In this document: one piece after another, positions 1 through 12,374 of the stretch
How the letters are laid out: every line of letters begins with the position of its first letter
How positions within the stretch are numbered: the first letter of the stretch is position 1
From: Centrapalus pauciflorus
Lineage: Eukaryota > Streptophyta > Magnoliopsida > Asterales > Asteraceae
DNA: 64,000 nucleotides
Assembly: GCA_020465985.1 (NCBI GenBank)
Contig: JAANYP010002832.1
Coordinates: 124,001-188,000, forward strand
Direction of reading: 5' to 3'
Notes under the pieces: model-generated
Seen by the model: the letters and a program-made list of their open reading frames with translations, nothing else
Told to the model about the DNA's origin: nothing
Databases searched by the model: none
Translations under genes and position numbers: made by a program

Positions 1-11
1 TTTATTTTTAG

Positions 12-3000
12 CATGACTATACAGATGTATCTACAAGCACAATCAAAGAACATGATTATTGCATGGCTTTCGGTGTTTCAAATCGCGATCCACGTGCTTT
101 TGTCGCTTCTTCTGGTGAACAAGCTTAACATGGGGACCTCAGGTGCAATGATTGCACTCTTGATGTCATCGTGGTTTGTTGTGATCGGCGAATTCGTTTA
201 CATATTTGGAGGATGGTGTCCTCGTTCGTGGACAGGATTCACAATGGCTGCATTTGAAGACTTGTTGCCTGTTGTGAAGCTCTCAATGTCCTCTGGTGTG
301 ATGCTCTGGTAATTATTAAGTCTTCAAAGATATATACTAGTTTAGTTACAGAAATTTAACCCTCCCTCAGTTTATACTTTTGACTATTTTAAAGTCAAAC
401 TTAATAATTTTGAAGTCCAAAATGCATATGAATTTCATCACGAAAACACTTGTGATCTTTTTGATTGACGTATTATATTACTACGTTTAAAGTGACTGTA
501 ATTATTTTATGAAAAGTTTTAGAAAGAAATATTAATTATTTATTTAGAAATTAATTAAGTTGATTGAGGAACCATACCAATCTTTTTGATGTTGAAAGGC
601 AAATTAATAAAATTTGTTGCAGCTTGGAGTTATGGTACTATGCTATTCTTGTGTTGCTTGCTGGATACATGACAGATGCAGAGGTTGCCATATCTGCCTT
701 CTCCATTTGGTATGGTATCATCAATTAAACTTGTGTCAATTCGATCGTATATAATTAATTAACCCTTTTCAACTCAATACTTTGGAGAAGAAACTAAAAC
801 TTTTTTTTTTTTTTTGCAGCCTCAACATTAATATATGGGATATGATGATAACCCTCGGTTTTTTAGGTTCGGCGTGGTAAGTGATCTATAACCACTTAAT
901 GACTTGCTAACTAGTTTATTGTACCACGTATCACCTGAATATTTTTAGTAAAAATTATTCGTATAATGTTTTATTTATAAATTTATATATTTTAATCGAT
1001 GTAAATAGAGATTTTATATTTTTATTTATGTGTAATATATTTTTTTTATTCAGATTAACACAAAATTTAATGAGTCAAAAGAACACACATAACAAATATG
1101 ATTCTTCTTTATTATATATAATAAAAATAACAATGAGTCAGGTTCAAAAAAGTAGCTCTCGAAATCAAGTGCACCTGAAAGTATCAACCTTAAAAAACTT
1201 TTTTTTAATTTCTTTTCACATAACCATGTTTAATTTAATGTTATACGCATGATATAAGAATTTTCACATAGATTCACACTTTCTGTGTCCTTAAAAATTA
1301 TATGAATGTTCAATGCATATTTATGTGAATGGTCATCCAAGTGAATGATCATTCACACCATCATCATGATCTTTTTTTACCATTCACAAGATTTATGATG
1401 TTACTCATTTTGAAAAAAAATCTTATAATGTTGTCTTATACATATCTATTCAAAAAAAAATATGTGAATGATCATTCACATTAGGGTACGCTGGAATCTC
1501 ATAGGTACGCTGATGAACCTGATTCTAATAACAATTTATAAATAATAGTTTCAATAAATATATAAGAACAATATTATAGTTATTTGGCATAAATATTTAT
1601 TTTGTATTATATTCATAATAATAACAATAAATATTAAATAATGACAAATATTGGATAGAGTTTATTATTTATTAATATTTATAGAGTTTAAAAATAATGA
1701 TTTGTATTTATCATTTATTCTTTAAAATTAATAAAAATTTGTGTTTATCATTAATAGTAAACGTGAAGGCGACTGGTGACGCTTATGTGTTTTTCTTCAT
1801 TTTGTGTGTGTGTGTGTGTGTATAGAAGCAGGCTTATCTGCGTACCTATGAGATTCCAACGTACCCTGTTGTGAATGATCATTTACATACAACATTATAA
1901 GTACTTTTATCAAAATGAGCAACATCATAGATTTTGTAAATGGTAAAAAAAAAGATCATGTGAATGGTATGAATGATTATTCACTTGGATGACTATTCAC
2001 ATAAATGTGCATGAACATTCACATAATTTTTAAGGACACTGAAATTGTGAATGTATGTTATATACATATATCATGTGTATAACGTTAATTTAAACATGAT
2101 TATAAGAAAATTTAAAAAGTTTTTTTTGGATGCACATAATTTCGTGAGATATTATTTTGAATCTGACATATACATAGTATGCTTTGCAAGACACATATCG
2201 ATTGAGAATGCTTGTTGACTTTAGGCCTCATAACTAGATCGTGTTTCATGTTTTTGTGGTAAGTGTCTTTTTTTTTTTTTAAATGTTTGAAACCCTTTTC
2301 AACTTTTCTACTAAAATGATATCAATTTTAGATGATTTCAAATTTGGTCTTACTTTTCCGATTCAATTTTAATTTTTGATGCATGTATTTGGTTTTTGGT
2401 TTTACAATTAAAATAATACATTTAGTTTATAATGAAGTAAATAAATATCCTTTGTTGAATGTAATTATAACTTTAATTCTTTTATTTTTGGTTTTTTTAG
2501 TTTTTACTGATTTTTTAATTATTTAGTTATTTCTAAAGGTGCAAACGAGTAATCAGGTAGAATTCAAGTATCCTCGATTGACTCTAACCCAACCTAAAAT
2601 TTTTTTTTGTGAAATTTCTTGTTGACTCATTTCCAATCCGCTTCAAATTCGAGTCGGGCTAATATCACTTTTTTCATGTTGACTTCTTGAATTATATAAA
2701 AAAATTGTGAGCCATACTTGTCATGCAATCTAAGATACCTAGCATTGATTTGGTTCCTAATTTTGTTTATTTTCTTTGCAAACATGCCTAATACGCTTTT
2801 ATCTATTGTGATTTGAACATTCTTGCATGTCTAAAGTGTTCGAGTGGCGAATGAATTAGGACGAGGAAACGCAAAAGCCGTTCGGTTTTCAATAAAAGTG
2901 TCGGTGGGGACTTCAGTTGCGATAGGCGTGTTCTTCTTTATTCTTTGTTTGGCATTTGGTAAAAAACTTGCAATCCTTTTTACGAATGATGAAAAAGTCG

Positions 3001-3754
3001 CAAATGCAGTAGAAGACCTTTCTTGGCTCCTTTCTGTTTCGGTTTTGTTGAACAGCATTTATCCGGTACTCTCAGGTAGACCTTGTTTATACGCTTTTCC
3101 TTAGAAAACTTTCTGCAAATATATATAATCGGGTTCATCAGCGTACCCATGAGATTACAACGCATCCAATGGTGAATGATCATTGACATATATATTTTTC
3201 GCAAAGACATGGATAAGACAACATTATAAAACTTTTAACAAAATGAGCAACATAAAATTCAAAAAATAAATCTTGTGAATGGTAAAAAAATCATGTGAAT
3301 GATGTGAATGATCATTTACATAAATGTGCAGGAATATTCACATAATTTATAAAGACACAAAAAGTGTGAATGTATGAATGTGTGTAAAATTCATATATCA
3401 TGTGTTTAACGTTAATTTAAGGTTATGAAAAGAATTTTTTTTTTAAAGTTTTTTTTAAAGAGTGGTTCATTCTGGTACACTTGATTTCGGGAGCGACTCT
3501 TTTGAACCTGACTATATATATAAATACACACACACACTAGGGTGGCAATTTCAGCTCGTTTAAGCTAACGGGTTGACGACCAAAAGTCATAAATAACATA
3601 ATTTTGAAATTTTTTCAAAGAATAATTTTTTAATACACCGTTTTATAAATTTTCATTTTTTAAAAAAGGTATGTTCTATTTTAGTTTTTTACAATGGAAC
3701 CAATTAACTGTTCGGCCTGTTGGGTCAAAATTGTCATCCCTAACACACACTCAC

Positions 3755-3814
<60 letters not shown>

Positions 3815-4076
3815 GGAGGTTCAATGGAAAACCACAATGCACCTGAAAACTTGTGAAAACCGCACTGCACCACGACAAATGCATCAAATTCCCCGCGTGA
3901 TGCATCAAAATCCCGCGTGATGCATCAAATTTCCCGCATGATGCATCAAAATCTCGCGTGATGCATCACCTTATTTACGATCATGCCACCGCGTTTTTCA
4001 TTAAATGCACCAAATCGGACGGTTTGCGTAGGTTTCCATGGTTTTCACGTGCATAGTGGTTTTCCATTGAACCCAC

Positions 4077-4131
<55 letters not shown>

Positions 4132-7100
4132 AAACAGGATCAAATACAAAACTAAATATTTATGAAAAATAATAAAAATGTTGAATCAAAAAAATAAATA
4201 TGCTAAATTATTTTTATTAATTCATGAAATCAAAAAGTGCTGAATCAAATGACCCCACCAAAAATATAATAAAAATGACGGAGCCTAAAAATTTATGTTT
4301 CTAGTTGTTTATGATATTTTTCACTATAATTTAGTTTCATAAGATTCATATAATATATATACAAGACCAGATTCAAATAAGTATCTCTTGATATCGAGTG
4401 CATCTGAATGTACCATTTTTTTTTAAAAAAAAACTTTTTTTAATAATTATGTTTGAATTACTCATGTTATGTGAATTTAACACATTTTATGTCTTTTAAA
4501 CTTATGTGAATAATCATTTACTTACATGACCATTTACATAAATGCACATAATCATTCACATAAGTTTTAATAACATAAAATGTAAATATATGTGAAATTC
4601 ACATATAATATGTATAACATTAATTCAAACACCATTACAGTTTTTTTTTAATTGTTACTATCGGTGCACTTGATATCGATAGTAATCTCTTGAACCATAT
4701 GTGTATGTGAAGTTACAAATACAAAACAGAGGTCATCTAAGTAAATGACAAGCACAATAATGTCATCACCACTTTCAAATCAAGAACACCAACAAGGCAA
4801 CAACACAAGTATATAACAATATTATAGATAATCTTGCTTTTAATAAAAACTTAATTTCCAAACAAGATTGTAACCAAGATATGGGCGATATTTGTTTTTT
4901 TGAAGAGGTTAAGTATATGAAAATCTAAGAATGTTTGTTTTGTAAAAATGAAACGTATGAAATCTATAAACTAAAATAGTAAATTATATTAATTATATTT
5001 TATACTTTTTTAATTTATATAAATAAATTAATCTATTAATTTAATGTAATATTTATTTAATTTAATAGTTAATTTTTAAATTTAATGTACTGAATTTAAG
5101 TTAAATGAATGTAATATTTTAATTAATAAAACATTAATTTAGTATCCAAAGATATTATGTAATTAAAGTAATAAATACAGTAGCTAGTTTTTAATTTGAT
5201 TAAATTCGTAAAACGAATTTAATATTTTAGTTATACAATGTACTAACCTAATAAAGATAATATTAAATTAATATTGAAAGATAATATTAAACTAAATTAA
5301 AAAATGTATTAACTTATATATCACATTTATTAACTGACTTTATTTTGAAATGAATTTTATTTTAATTAAATAAAATATTAATTTAATATAAAGGATAATA
5401 TTGTCTTACAAAAATAGATAAAATTAAAATTATTTTACATAAACATGGAGTTAAGAGTTTAGATAATGCTTAATGGACCGTATCCAGCTTGAGATATCTT
5501 TTTTTCTTTATATTAACAAAAAGTTTTATTTTATTTAAGTTCTACAGCTCATACTTAGGAAACTATAATTAAGTATTTAATTTGGTAAACAACAAGGCCA
5601 TATATTCTAACAATATCATTTTTTAACGAAAAATATTATAAAAGAACATCGAGAAGTATGTCGACATGATATGAGAGAATCAGATCAAGACCAAAAGTAA
5701 TTGTCGATTGTGTAAACTATCATGTGATCTAGAAGTTAACCTTTTCGACTATATATTAATGTATAAAATAATATCATGAGCGAACAAAATTATATTCATG
5801 TTCTGTAACACTATAAAATAACATCTTGAACACATAAGAGTAATTGTCAACTGTATGAATTATCGTATGAATTGAAAATGAAATAATGAATTTATTCAAA
5901 ACGGCTACTACTAAAATTCAAATGTACGTTCATGATGGTATCTTTGTGTGCTGTGAAAATTATGATCACTTGATTCTAACTATATGTGTGTGTAAAATGC
6001 ATCCTGTTAATTTCATCCTTCTTTTTAAAAGTTCGGGACTGTATCTCACATACTGAAAATTTATTTTTGTTACTTTTTAATATTAAAAAGTTTGCATGTT
6101 GTTATTCATTATAATAGGAAATTTAAGATCTAAACAAAATTTAAAGATCTTCTTGTTTCCCATTGGGAAAATGACGTCAAATAGTTGTGTACTTTTGAGT
6201 TTGTACTCATTTATGTAGTGTACTTTTTTTAAAAATGTTTCAATTAGGTAGTTGGGTGACTTGGAAACCGGCACCAACCGGTCACCATCCTTACGTGGAC
6301 GGGTTTTTCAAGAAAAATGTCATCAAATAGCTATAAACTTTTAAGTTTGTACACATTTATGTTGTGTGCTTTTTTTGTGCACATTTGGTAGTCAAACTTT
6401 TAAAAGTGTTTTAATTAAGTAGTTAATTGGGTTACCTAAAAATCGATACGAACCGGTTACTTTGCTTATGTGGACATACTTTTTATAATTTGAAATTAAA
6501 AAAACCTAAGATGATTTATTTTTTCTAATAAAACTGTAAAAAGATTCATAAACAAATATGTATCAAATTGATAAAATATGCTTTCATTTTATAACAATAT
6601 AATAGAACATTAATTTTCAACTCCTAAACATGATATCTATCAAATGGGAATGATATGTTTTGAATTTGATAAGCATCGTGTTTAAGAGTCATTCTTCTAT
6701 GTCATAAATATATGTCCATATAAGAATCATAACCGGTTGGTATCGATTTTTAGGTAACCCAATTAACTACTTAATTGAAACACTTTTAAAAGTTTGACTA
6801 CTAAATATGCACAAAAAAAAGTACACAACATAAATGTGTACAAACTTAAAAGTTCATAGCTATTTGATGTCATTTTTCTTGAAAAAACCGTCCACGTAAG
6901 CATGGTGACCGGTTGTTGTCGATTTCCAAGTCACCCAATTACCTAATTGAAACATTTTTGAAAGTTTGACTACCTAATGTGCACAAAAAAAAGTACACTA
7001 CATAAATGAGTACAAACTCAAAAGTACACAACTATTTGACGCCATTTTCCCTTTCCTATTTGAAGAAAGTTTGTTGATAGGGTTCACCATTTGACCGGGT

Positions 7101-7448
7101 AGAATTTTTGTTTGTCATTTGTGGAATAGGAGTGGCAGTAGGAGCCGGAATGCAATCACTTGTAGCAGTCGTGAATCTCGTTTGCTTCTATATGATTGGT
7201 ATTCCATTGGGAGTTTTGATAGGATATTTGACGACTCTTGAAGTTAAGGTACACGCTTAAAATACATACATTTAAATATTGAAATTTCTTTTGTTGTAGA
7301 TATTTCATATAAGAACTATGTACTATTGATAGGGAATATGGATTGGAATGATTGGTGGTGTTTTAACACAGACGATAGCAGTTTTATATTTAACTTGGAG
7401 TACAGATTGGGATGACCAGGTAAGCAAATCTTATATATTGGTTTAAAC

Positions 7449-7495
<47 letters not shown>

Positions 7496-8771
7496 TGGGA
7501 TCATTGCAGAACCTAAATTTAGTGTAAAACTGTAGAACCAATATCGTCCATAGATTAGAATAATCTAATGGTCTTGATTAAAAGAGTTAAGTTTGGAATT
7601 AGTGAAAAAAAGATTGGTAGTAGTGATATTTTAATTCTTGGAGGGGTAAAAAAGGAAAAAATTGGAAATAGCAAAAAGATTGACATTAGCAAAATAAATA
7701 TCTTTTTTCTTTAAATTAAAATAACATTAATATTATTAATTTTTAAATCAAAAAAATTATACCATAAAAACGAGAATTTTATACTCTTTAAAACGAGACC
7801 GGTCATGATATATTTTTTTCGAAAAAATTTTACGTGTTTATTTTTCGTAAAAAAAAAATTACCCAGACCACGATGCAATATATCATGGTGAGATAATGAG
7901 ATCATTCGATATCGAATGAACACTTTGATATCGTATATTTAACGTCAATGCAACACTGCATATACGCTCATTATTAACAGAGCTAAAATAATAGTCACAA
8001 TTAGTAGTCAAAGTTGGTAGATTTAACGAGAACGGTTATGATATATATTTTTTATTTTTCGTAAAAATTTTTTTTACCCAGACCACGATGCAATATATCA
8101 TGGTGAGATCATGAGATCATTCGATATCGAATGAACACTTTGATATCGTATATTTAACGTCAATGCAACATTGCATATACGTTCATTACTAACAGAGCCA
8201 AAATAATAGTCACAATTAGTAGTCAAAGTTGGTGGATTTAACGAGAACGGTTATGATATATACTTTTTTATTTTTCGTAAAAAAATTTTTACCCAGACCA
8301 CGATGCAATATATCATGGTGAGATCATGAGATCATTCGATATCGAATGAACACTTTGATACCGTATATTTAACGTCGATGCAACACTGCATATACGTTCA
8401 TTATTAACATAGATAAATAATAGTCAAAATTAGTAGTCAAAGTTGGTGGATTTAACGAGAACGGTCATGAATATATTTTTTTGAAAAAAAATTTACGTGT
8501 TTATTTTTCGTAAATTTTTTTTACCCATACGACCATTCGATGTCGAATGAACACTTTGATATCGTATATTTAACGTCGATGCAACACTGCATGTCCATTA
8601 TATATTAAAAGAGTAAAAAAAAAGTCAAAGTGGACAGTCAAACTTGGTAGGCTGCTATTAATTCAATGTTAATTGTATAATTACCATCTTATCCCTAGTG
8701 TTATATTATAATCTAATGGTTTAGATTGGTTCTATGGTTCTGCACTAAATTAAGGTTCTGCAATGATCTCA

Positions 8772-8820
<49 letters not shown>

Positions 8821-8951
8821 ATTCCAATTCATATAATTATAGATGACCTCGACTTTTGGCATTATAGGTGAAGAAAGCATCTGAACGTCTCGCACAATTT
8901 TACTTGATGTCAAATGGGAATTCCAAGAAGGATAGAGTCATGATTGAGTAA
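12..8951 (+). CDS. DTX: MATE / DETOXIFICATION efflux transporter, 3' part (5' end off window)
   Basis: Multi-antimicrobial extrusion family carrier, a multi-pass membrane antiporter that exports organic solutes or sequesters them in the vacuole. Exons: 12-308, 623-709, 820-876, 2837-3075, 7130-7248, 7333-7419, 8868-8951. All junctions are GT-AG and the phases agree (2,2,2,1,0,0), so about 322 residues read open to a TAA stop. Visible family features: YLQAQSK, SSGVMLCLELWYY, LSICLN-like FSICLNIN, CVRVANELGRGN, and GVAVGAGMQSLVAVVNL. Alternating hydrophobic stretches fit the last seven or so helices of a roughly 490-residue protein, so about 165 residues lie upstream. The acceptor tttatttttag at 1-11 sets the first exon edge. 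Introns 877-2836, 3076-7129 and 7420-8867 are swollen by mobile elements. It resembles the DTX20-29 type clade from memory; the substrate is unknown. Confidence 0.93.
1138..1522 (+). mobile_element. Palindrome-bearing MITE, copy 1 (MATE intron)
   Basis: About 385 bp. The ends form imperfect inverted repeats: TCAGGTTCAAAA at the left, and GATGAACCTGA at the right. The body holds the 16-bp perfect palindrome GTGAATGATCATTCAC twice (near 1350 and 1468). Other copies of the family are at 1830-2150, 3130-3512, 4366-4698 and 18606-18885. The superfamily is not clear because no clean target duplication is visible. Confidence 0.6.
1830..2150 (-). mobile_element. Palindrome-bearing MITE, copy 2, inverted relative to copy 1
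   Basis: Reverse-complement copy of the 1138-1522 element. The shared stretch reads GCGTACCTATGAGATTCCA at about 1838, then TGTGAATGATCATT and the CAAAATGAGCAACATCAT block. Copies 1 and 2 lie about 300 bp apart head to head in the same intron with a (TG)n run at 1803-1821 between them, so the transcript could fold into a long hairpin. Confidence 0.6.
3130..3512 (-). mobile_element. Palindrome-bearing MITE, copy 3 (MATE intron)
   Basis: Starts CGGGTTCATCAGCGTACCC and ends CTCTTTTGAACCTGA, the inverted ends of this family. Inside are GTGAATGATCATTGAC and GTGAATGATCATTTAC, mutated forms of the family palindrome. Short TA tracts lie on both sides. The first bases downstream of the exon donor at 3076 run almost directly into it. 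Confidence 0.55.
3757..4128. mobile_element. (TA)n-flanked element with TGATGCATCA array
   Basis: A 273-bp core (3808-4080) sits between two pure TA runs, 3757-3807 and 4081-4128. The core ends are inverted repeats: GGTTCAATGGAAAACCAC at 3818, and GTGGTTTTCCATTGAACC at about 4056-4073. From 3880 to 3970 the sequence TGATGCATCA recurs about every 23 bp, with CCCGCGTGATGCATCAAA-type units. It is closely related in plan to the element at 46112-46382. The layout matches the Micron type described in rice, a nonautonomous element flanked by TA microsatellites; homology to Micron is not shown. Confidence 0.6.
4366..4698 (+). mobile_element. Palindrome-bearing MITE, diverged copy 4 (MATE intron)
   Basis: Inverted ends ATCTCTTGATATCGAGTGCA (left) and GTGCACTTGATATCGATAGT (right), with the ATTCACATAA-type block inside. 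It is more diverged than copies 1 to 3, and the central palindrome is decayed. Confidence 0.45.
6165..7051. mobile_element. Foldback MULE-like MITE with 9-bp TSD (MATE intron)
   Basis: 887 bp bounded by inverted repeats of about 320 bp, starting GGGAAAATGACGTCAAATAG at the left, with CTATTTGACGCCATTTTCCC at the right. The flanks tttcccatt (6156-6164) and tttcctatt (7052-7060) form a 9-bp target duplication with one mismatch, the size expected for Mutator-like elements. Each arm is itself a duplication: the unit beginning TGACGTCAAATAG at 6171 recurs as TGTCATCAAATAG at about 6318. No coding capacity. Confidence 0.8.
7457..8808. mobile_element. (TA)n-flanked element with 214-bp tandem repeats (MATE intron)
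   Basis: Core 7494-8775 lies between TA runs 7457-7493 and 8776-8808. Its ends are inverted repeats: GGGATCATTGCAGAACCTAA at 7497, and TTAAGGTTCTGCAATGATCTC near 8751. Within it, units starting AACGAG at 7792, 8025, 8240 and 8454 repeat with spacings of 233, 215 and 214 bp. Each unit carries CCACGATGCAATATATCATGG and GATCATTCGATATCGAATGA. The terminal motif is shared with the shorter element at 43718-44056. Confidence 0.65.
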
Positions 8952-11727
8952 GCAATTGTATGTTGTTATCTTTTTTAATGTTATTTTCATTTTTCATTGC
9001 TGTTTTTCGAAAGATTTATATGGTGAATGAATCCCAAAGATTTTCATTTGATAAACCATAGTTAATGCTATTAAGGATACAAAAGATAAAAATTAATGTT
9101 ATTCATATGAAAAATATGATAGTTGATACTATTAGTGATTATTAACATATAATGTTGCTATAAATGATTAAAAAAATCAAAAAGTTGTTACTGTTTTTAG
9201 TAACCGACCCTATTATTATGTGTCAAATTTCCATGTTTTTCCACTTTTAAATGATTGTTTAACAAAAATAAGTAAAACCTACCAAGAATTTGGTGAGAAC
9301 GAGATAAAAAAAAGACAAACGAGGGATGGTTGTCGTCTATCCTAATCTAGCACACGTCTCTTCATAATTTGTACTTGGTACGTCAATGTTTGTCAGTTTG
9401 ATTTTTCAGTTTTCTTATCGAATAATTTAAATTGTTGAATTTAAAATGTAAATTGATCTAAACCTTAAAATCAAACCAAAGTTAAAATTCCTGAAAAAAA
9501 TTTATCCACATGATGCTACACTAACTTCATAAACAATAATAGAAAGGATCACAATTACGAAATAGATACAAATCGAATCACATATTTTTACAAAAAGTCA
9601 AAATTTATTAATATTCGATCGATGTGTTATTTCTCTACAAGTTAGGTGTTGTAATATGCACAATGGTTGTAATTCATCCATTTATATATTTCTTTCTCTT
9701 TCTTATTACCACATTCTATATTAACTAAAAAATAATGCTGGTCAAAACATTATTCATGAATGATTTTTATAAAATACACATTTTACATCTACGATAAAAA
9801 TACTTTTTATGATTGAAACTTTCTAAATTAACTAGAAAGGAAAAAAAAAAAACAAAATGAGATTTGCCAAACCAAATGATAAATATTTCTTTCAAAACAT
9901 ACGTTAACAGAATAAAAGCAAATAAAATGTATTTATCTTTTAATAAAAGTCAAATAAAATGTATTTATCTTTGGCAAAGTTAAAATATTATTTCTTCTAG
10001 ATCATTTTGTTTGGAAAATCTCATTTTGCTTTTAAAGAAATTTTTTTAAAATTATCCACGTAATATGTGTGTTTATAAACTAGTTTGTATATATAACTAA
10101 TGAAAAAAAAATTATATATTAATGTTTACAGATATTAGAAATAATGAATTGTATTTATCTTTTAACTTAAATTATGTTAAAAAAATAATAAAATGTATTT
10201 ATCTTAAAAATAATTATTTGTATTTATCTTTTTTTATTTTTATTTTAAAAATAATAATATGTATTTACCTTTTTAGGTGAAATGTGGTCATACCAAGAAA
10301 AATATAATTATTTGTCACAAATTTTATTTATCTATCTTTTTAAATACACGTGATAGTAGTTATTTTTTAAAATCCTTTTAAGTTATTTATATATAATTTC
10401 AGTTTTACGTAAAAAATAATGTTTATAAAATTAATGTTTAGAAATATGATTTTATTAATATTGCATTATGTTTACGTTTTAAATATTTAATATTGCTGAT
10501 ATAATATTTATGATTTATATTATTCATTGATTTTTTTTTTCAAATGTAAGCTTTTTTATTTAAATAAATATTATGTCAAGTAGTTGATAAATTTAATTAT
10601 TTATTAATGTATATAGATATTAAAATTAATGAATTATTTTAAAATAATAAAATGTATGGAGTTAATTATTTATTAATATTTATAAATATTAGAAATATAA
10701 GTTATATTTTTCTTTTATTTTCTTTTATTTTAAAAATAATAAAATATTTTTATCTTTAAAATGAATTGTATTTATCTTTTATTTTATTTTATATTTAAAA
10801 AATGATAATATATTTATCTTTTTAGGTTAAATGTGGTGATGTAATTTGACAATTTGTGTTCTCTTTTATTTATATATATATAAATAAAGATAGAGTGTAT
10901 ATTATTGTAATTTTTACATATTGTTTGTTTTACTTAATTTAAATTTAACTCGTTCAAAATGCTAAATTGTTAGATATCTAGAAATAATAATTATTATTAT
11001 AGTTTTCAGTTTATTATAATTTACTTTATTATATATGTTAAATAAAAATCAAGTTTATTATATATTTGATTTAATGTAATGTTTCATCAATTCTAATTAT
11101 TTCTTAAATTATAGTTTATCGCAATTTTTTATATTATTATATTATTATTTTAAATTCTTATCGCACTTTTATGAAGTCTTTTAGAAGTATCTTTATTTAT
11201 TATATGAATTTTTTGTTTATTGTCATCTCTGGTTATCTTAATTTTTTGTTTATTTCAATGTTTTTAATCATAACGTACTATTATAATAAATAACAAAGTT
11301 ATGTGTTCTTTGTTTTGTTGATCACTGATTTTTATTATTGGTCTATTGATAAAGAAAACATGGTTTTAAAGTTTAAACCCATCCATTGACATCATAAGTT
11401 TTAAATGAATTATAATATTTTTAATGTATGATGATTAATACTAAATTTTAATTATCATAATTTTTAACTTAACGTGTAAATTATATGTTGTGTTAAATAT
11501 TGTTCATTTCAAATAATTTATGATTAGTTTATATTAATAGCCATATATGATATTAGGGATTTTTTTTTTAAAGAAAAAAAAAGTAGAATAATCAATGATT
11601 CCTAAACAATTATACACGTTTTGTCGATACATATGCTTTTTCTGAATGTGGTACTCCAAAAGGGCAAAAGGGAATATCTCCTCCGAGTTTGGAGGATCAA
11701 AAACTTCCACCAACAATGCTCCAAAAC
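8952..11727. other. AT-rich intergenic DNA with recurring ATGTATTTATCTT motif
   Basis: No gene seen. Between about 9900 and 10830 the motif (A)ATGTATTTATCTTT and variants recur many times among poly-T/A tracts, and similar motifs appear near 1690-1750. This looks like a decayed dispersed or tandem repeat. No inverted ends or coding frames are evident. Confidence 0.5.
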
Positions 11728-12366
11728 TAGGGATGGCAATGGGGCGGGACGGGGATCTCAGTTCCCGTCCCGTCCCCGCTTCATAATCCTCTCCCCCATT
11801 CCCGGTCCCATCCCCGTCGGGGAATGAGTTTCTATTTTCGTCCCCGTCCCAGTCGGGGATCGGGGATCCCCGTCAGGGAATCGGATTTTTCAAGCTCCTA
11901 AAGATTATTTAAATTTAAACTATAAATAGTAATTTAGTATAAAAATATATGTAAATAAACATTAAAAAAAATTAATTCAAACATAGAGGTATTTACATAT
12001 ATAACCTATAATTTGTGATAAAACTAAAACAAAGAAATGGATGCAAAACATTTATAAAACCAATGAAATGAAAAATAACAGTAGTATTTTAAACTATAGA
12101 AAAGTCATATACAATGACATTTAATATATTATATATAATGTAATGAATAATTTACATTGTAAAGTTAAATATATATAATAATTTATATTAAAACATAATT
12201 TATAACCGGGGTCGGGTTCGGGGATTAAAGTGTCTCTCATCCCCATTATTTTAAATCGGGGATTCCCCGTCCCCATTCCCATCCCCGGTCAACTCGGGGA
12301 TTCCCCAGTCAAATCGGGGTCGAGTTACGGGTTTCCCGTCGGGGTTGGATTTTTTTGCCATGCCTA
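11728..12366. mobile_element. hAT-type MITE, GC-rich ends, 8-bp TSD
   Basis: 639 bp. TIR TAGGGATGGCAA at the left, with TTGCCATGCCTA at the right. The 8-bp duplication TCCAAAAC is perfect at 11720-11727 and 12367-12374, the hAT size. The outer 150 bp on each side are packed with CCCGTCCC and CGGGGATC-type runs, in strong contrast to the AT-rich centre and flanks. A related element is at 49809-50307. Confidence 0.85.
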
Positions 12367-12374
12367 TCCAAAAC

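Noticed and set aside
2844..3104. MATE frame continuing past 3075
   Set aside because: Residues after the GT donor at 3076 do not fit the family, and the next exon at 7130 restores it in phase.
3870..3975. CRISPR-like spaced repeats
   Set aside because: Repeats are imperfect palindromic words inside a plant transposon, with spacers that are themselves similar and no cas genes.
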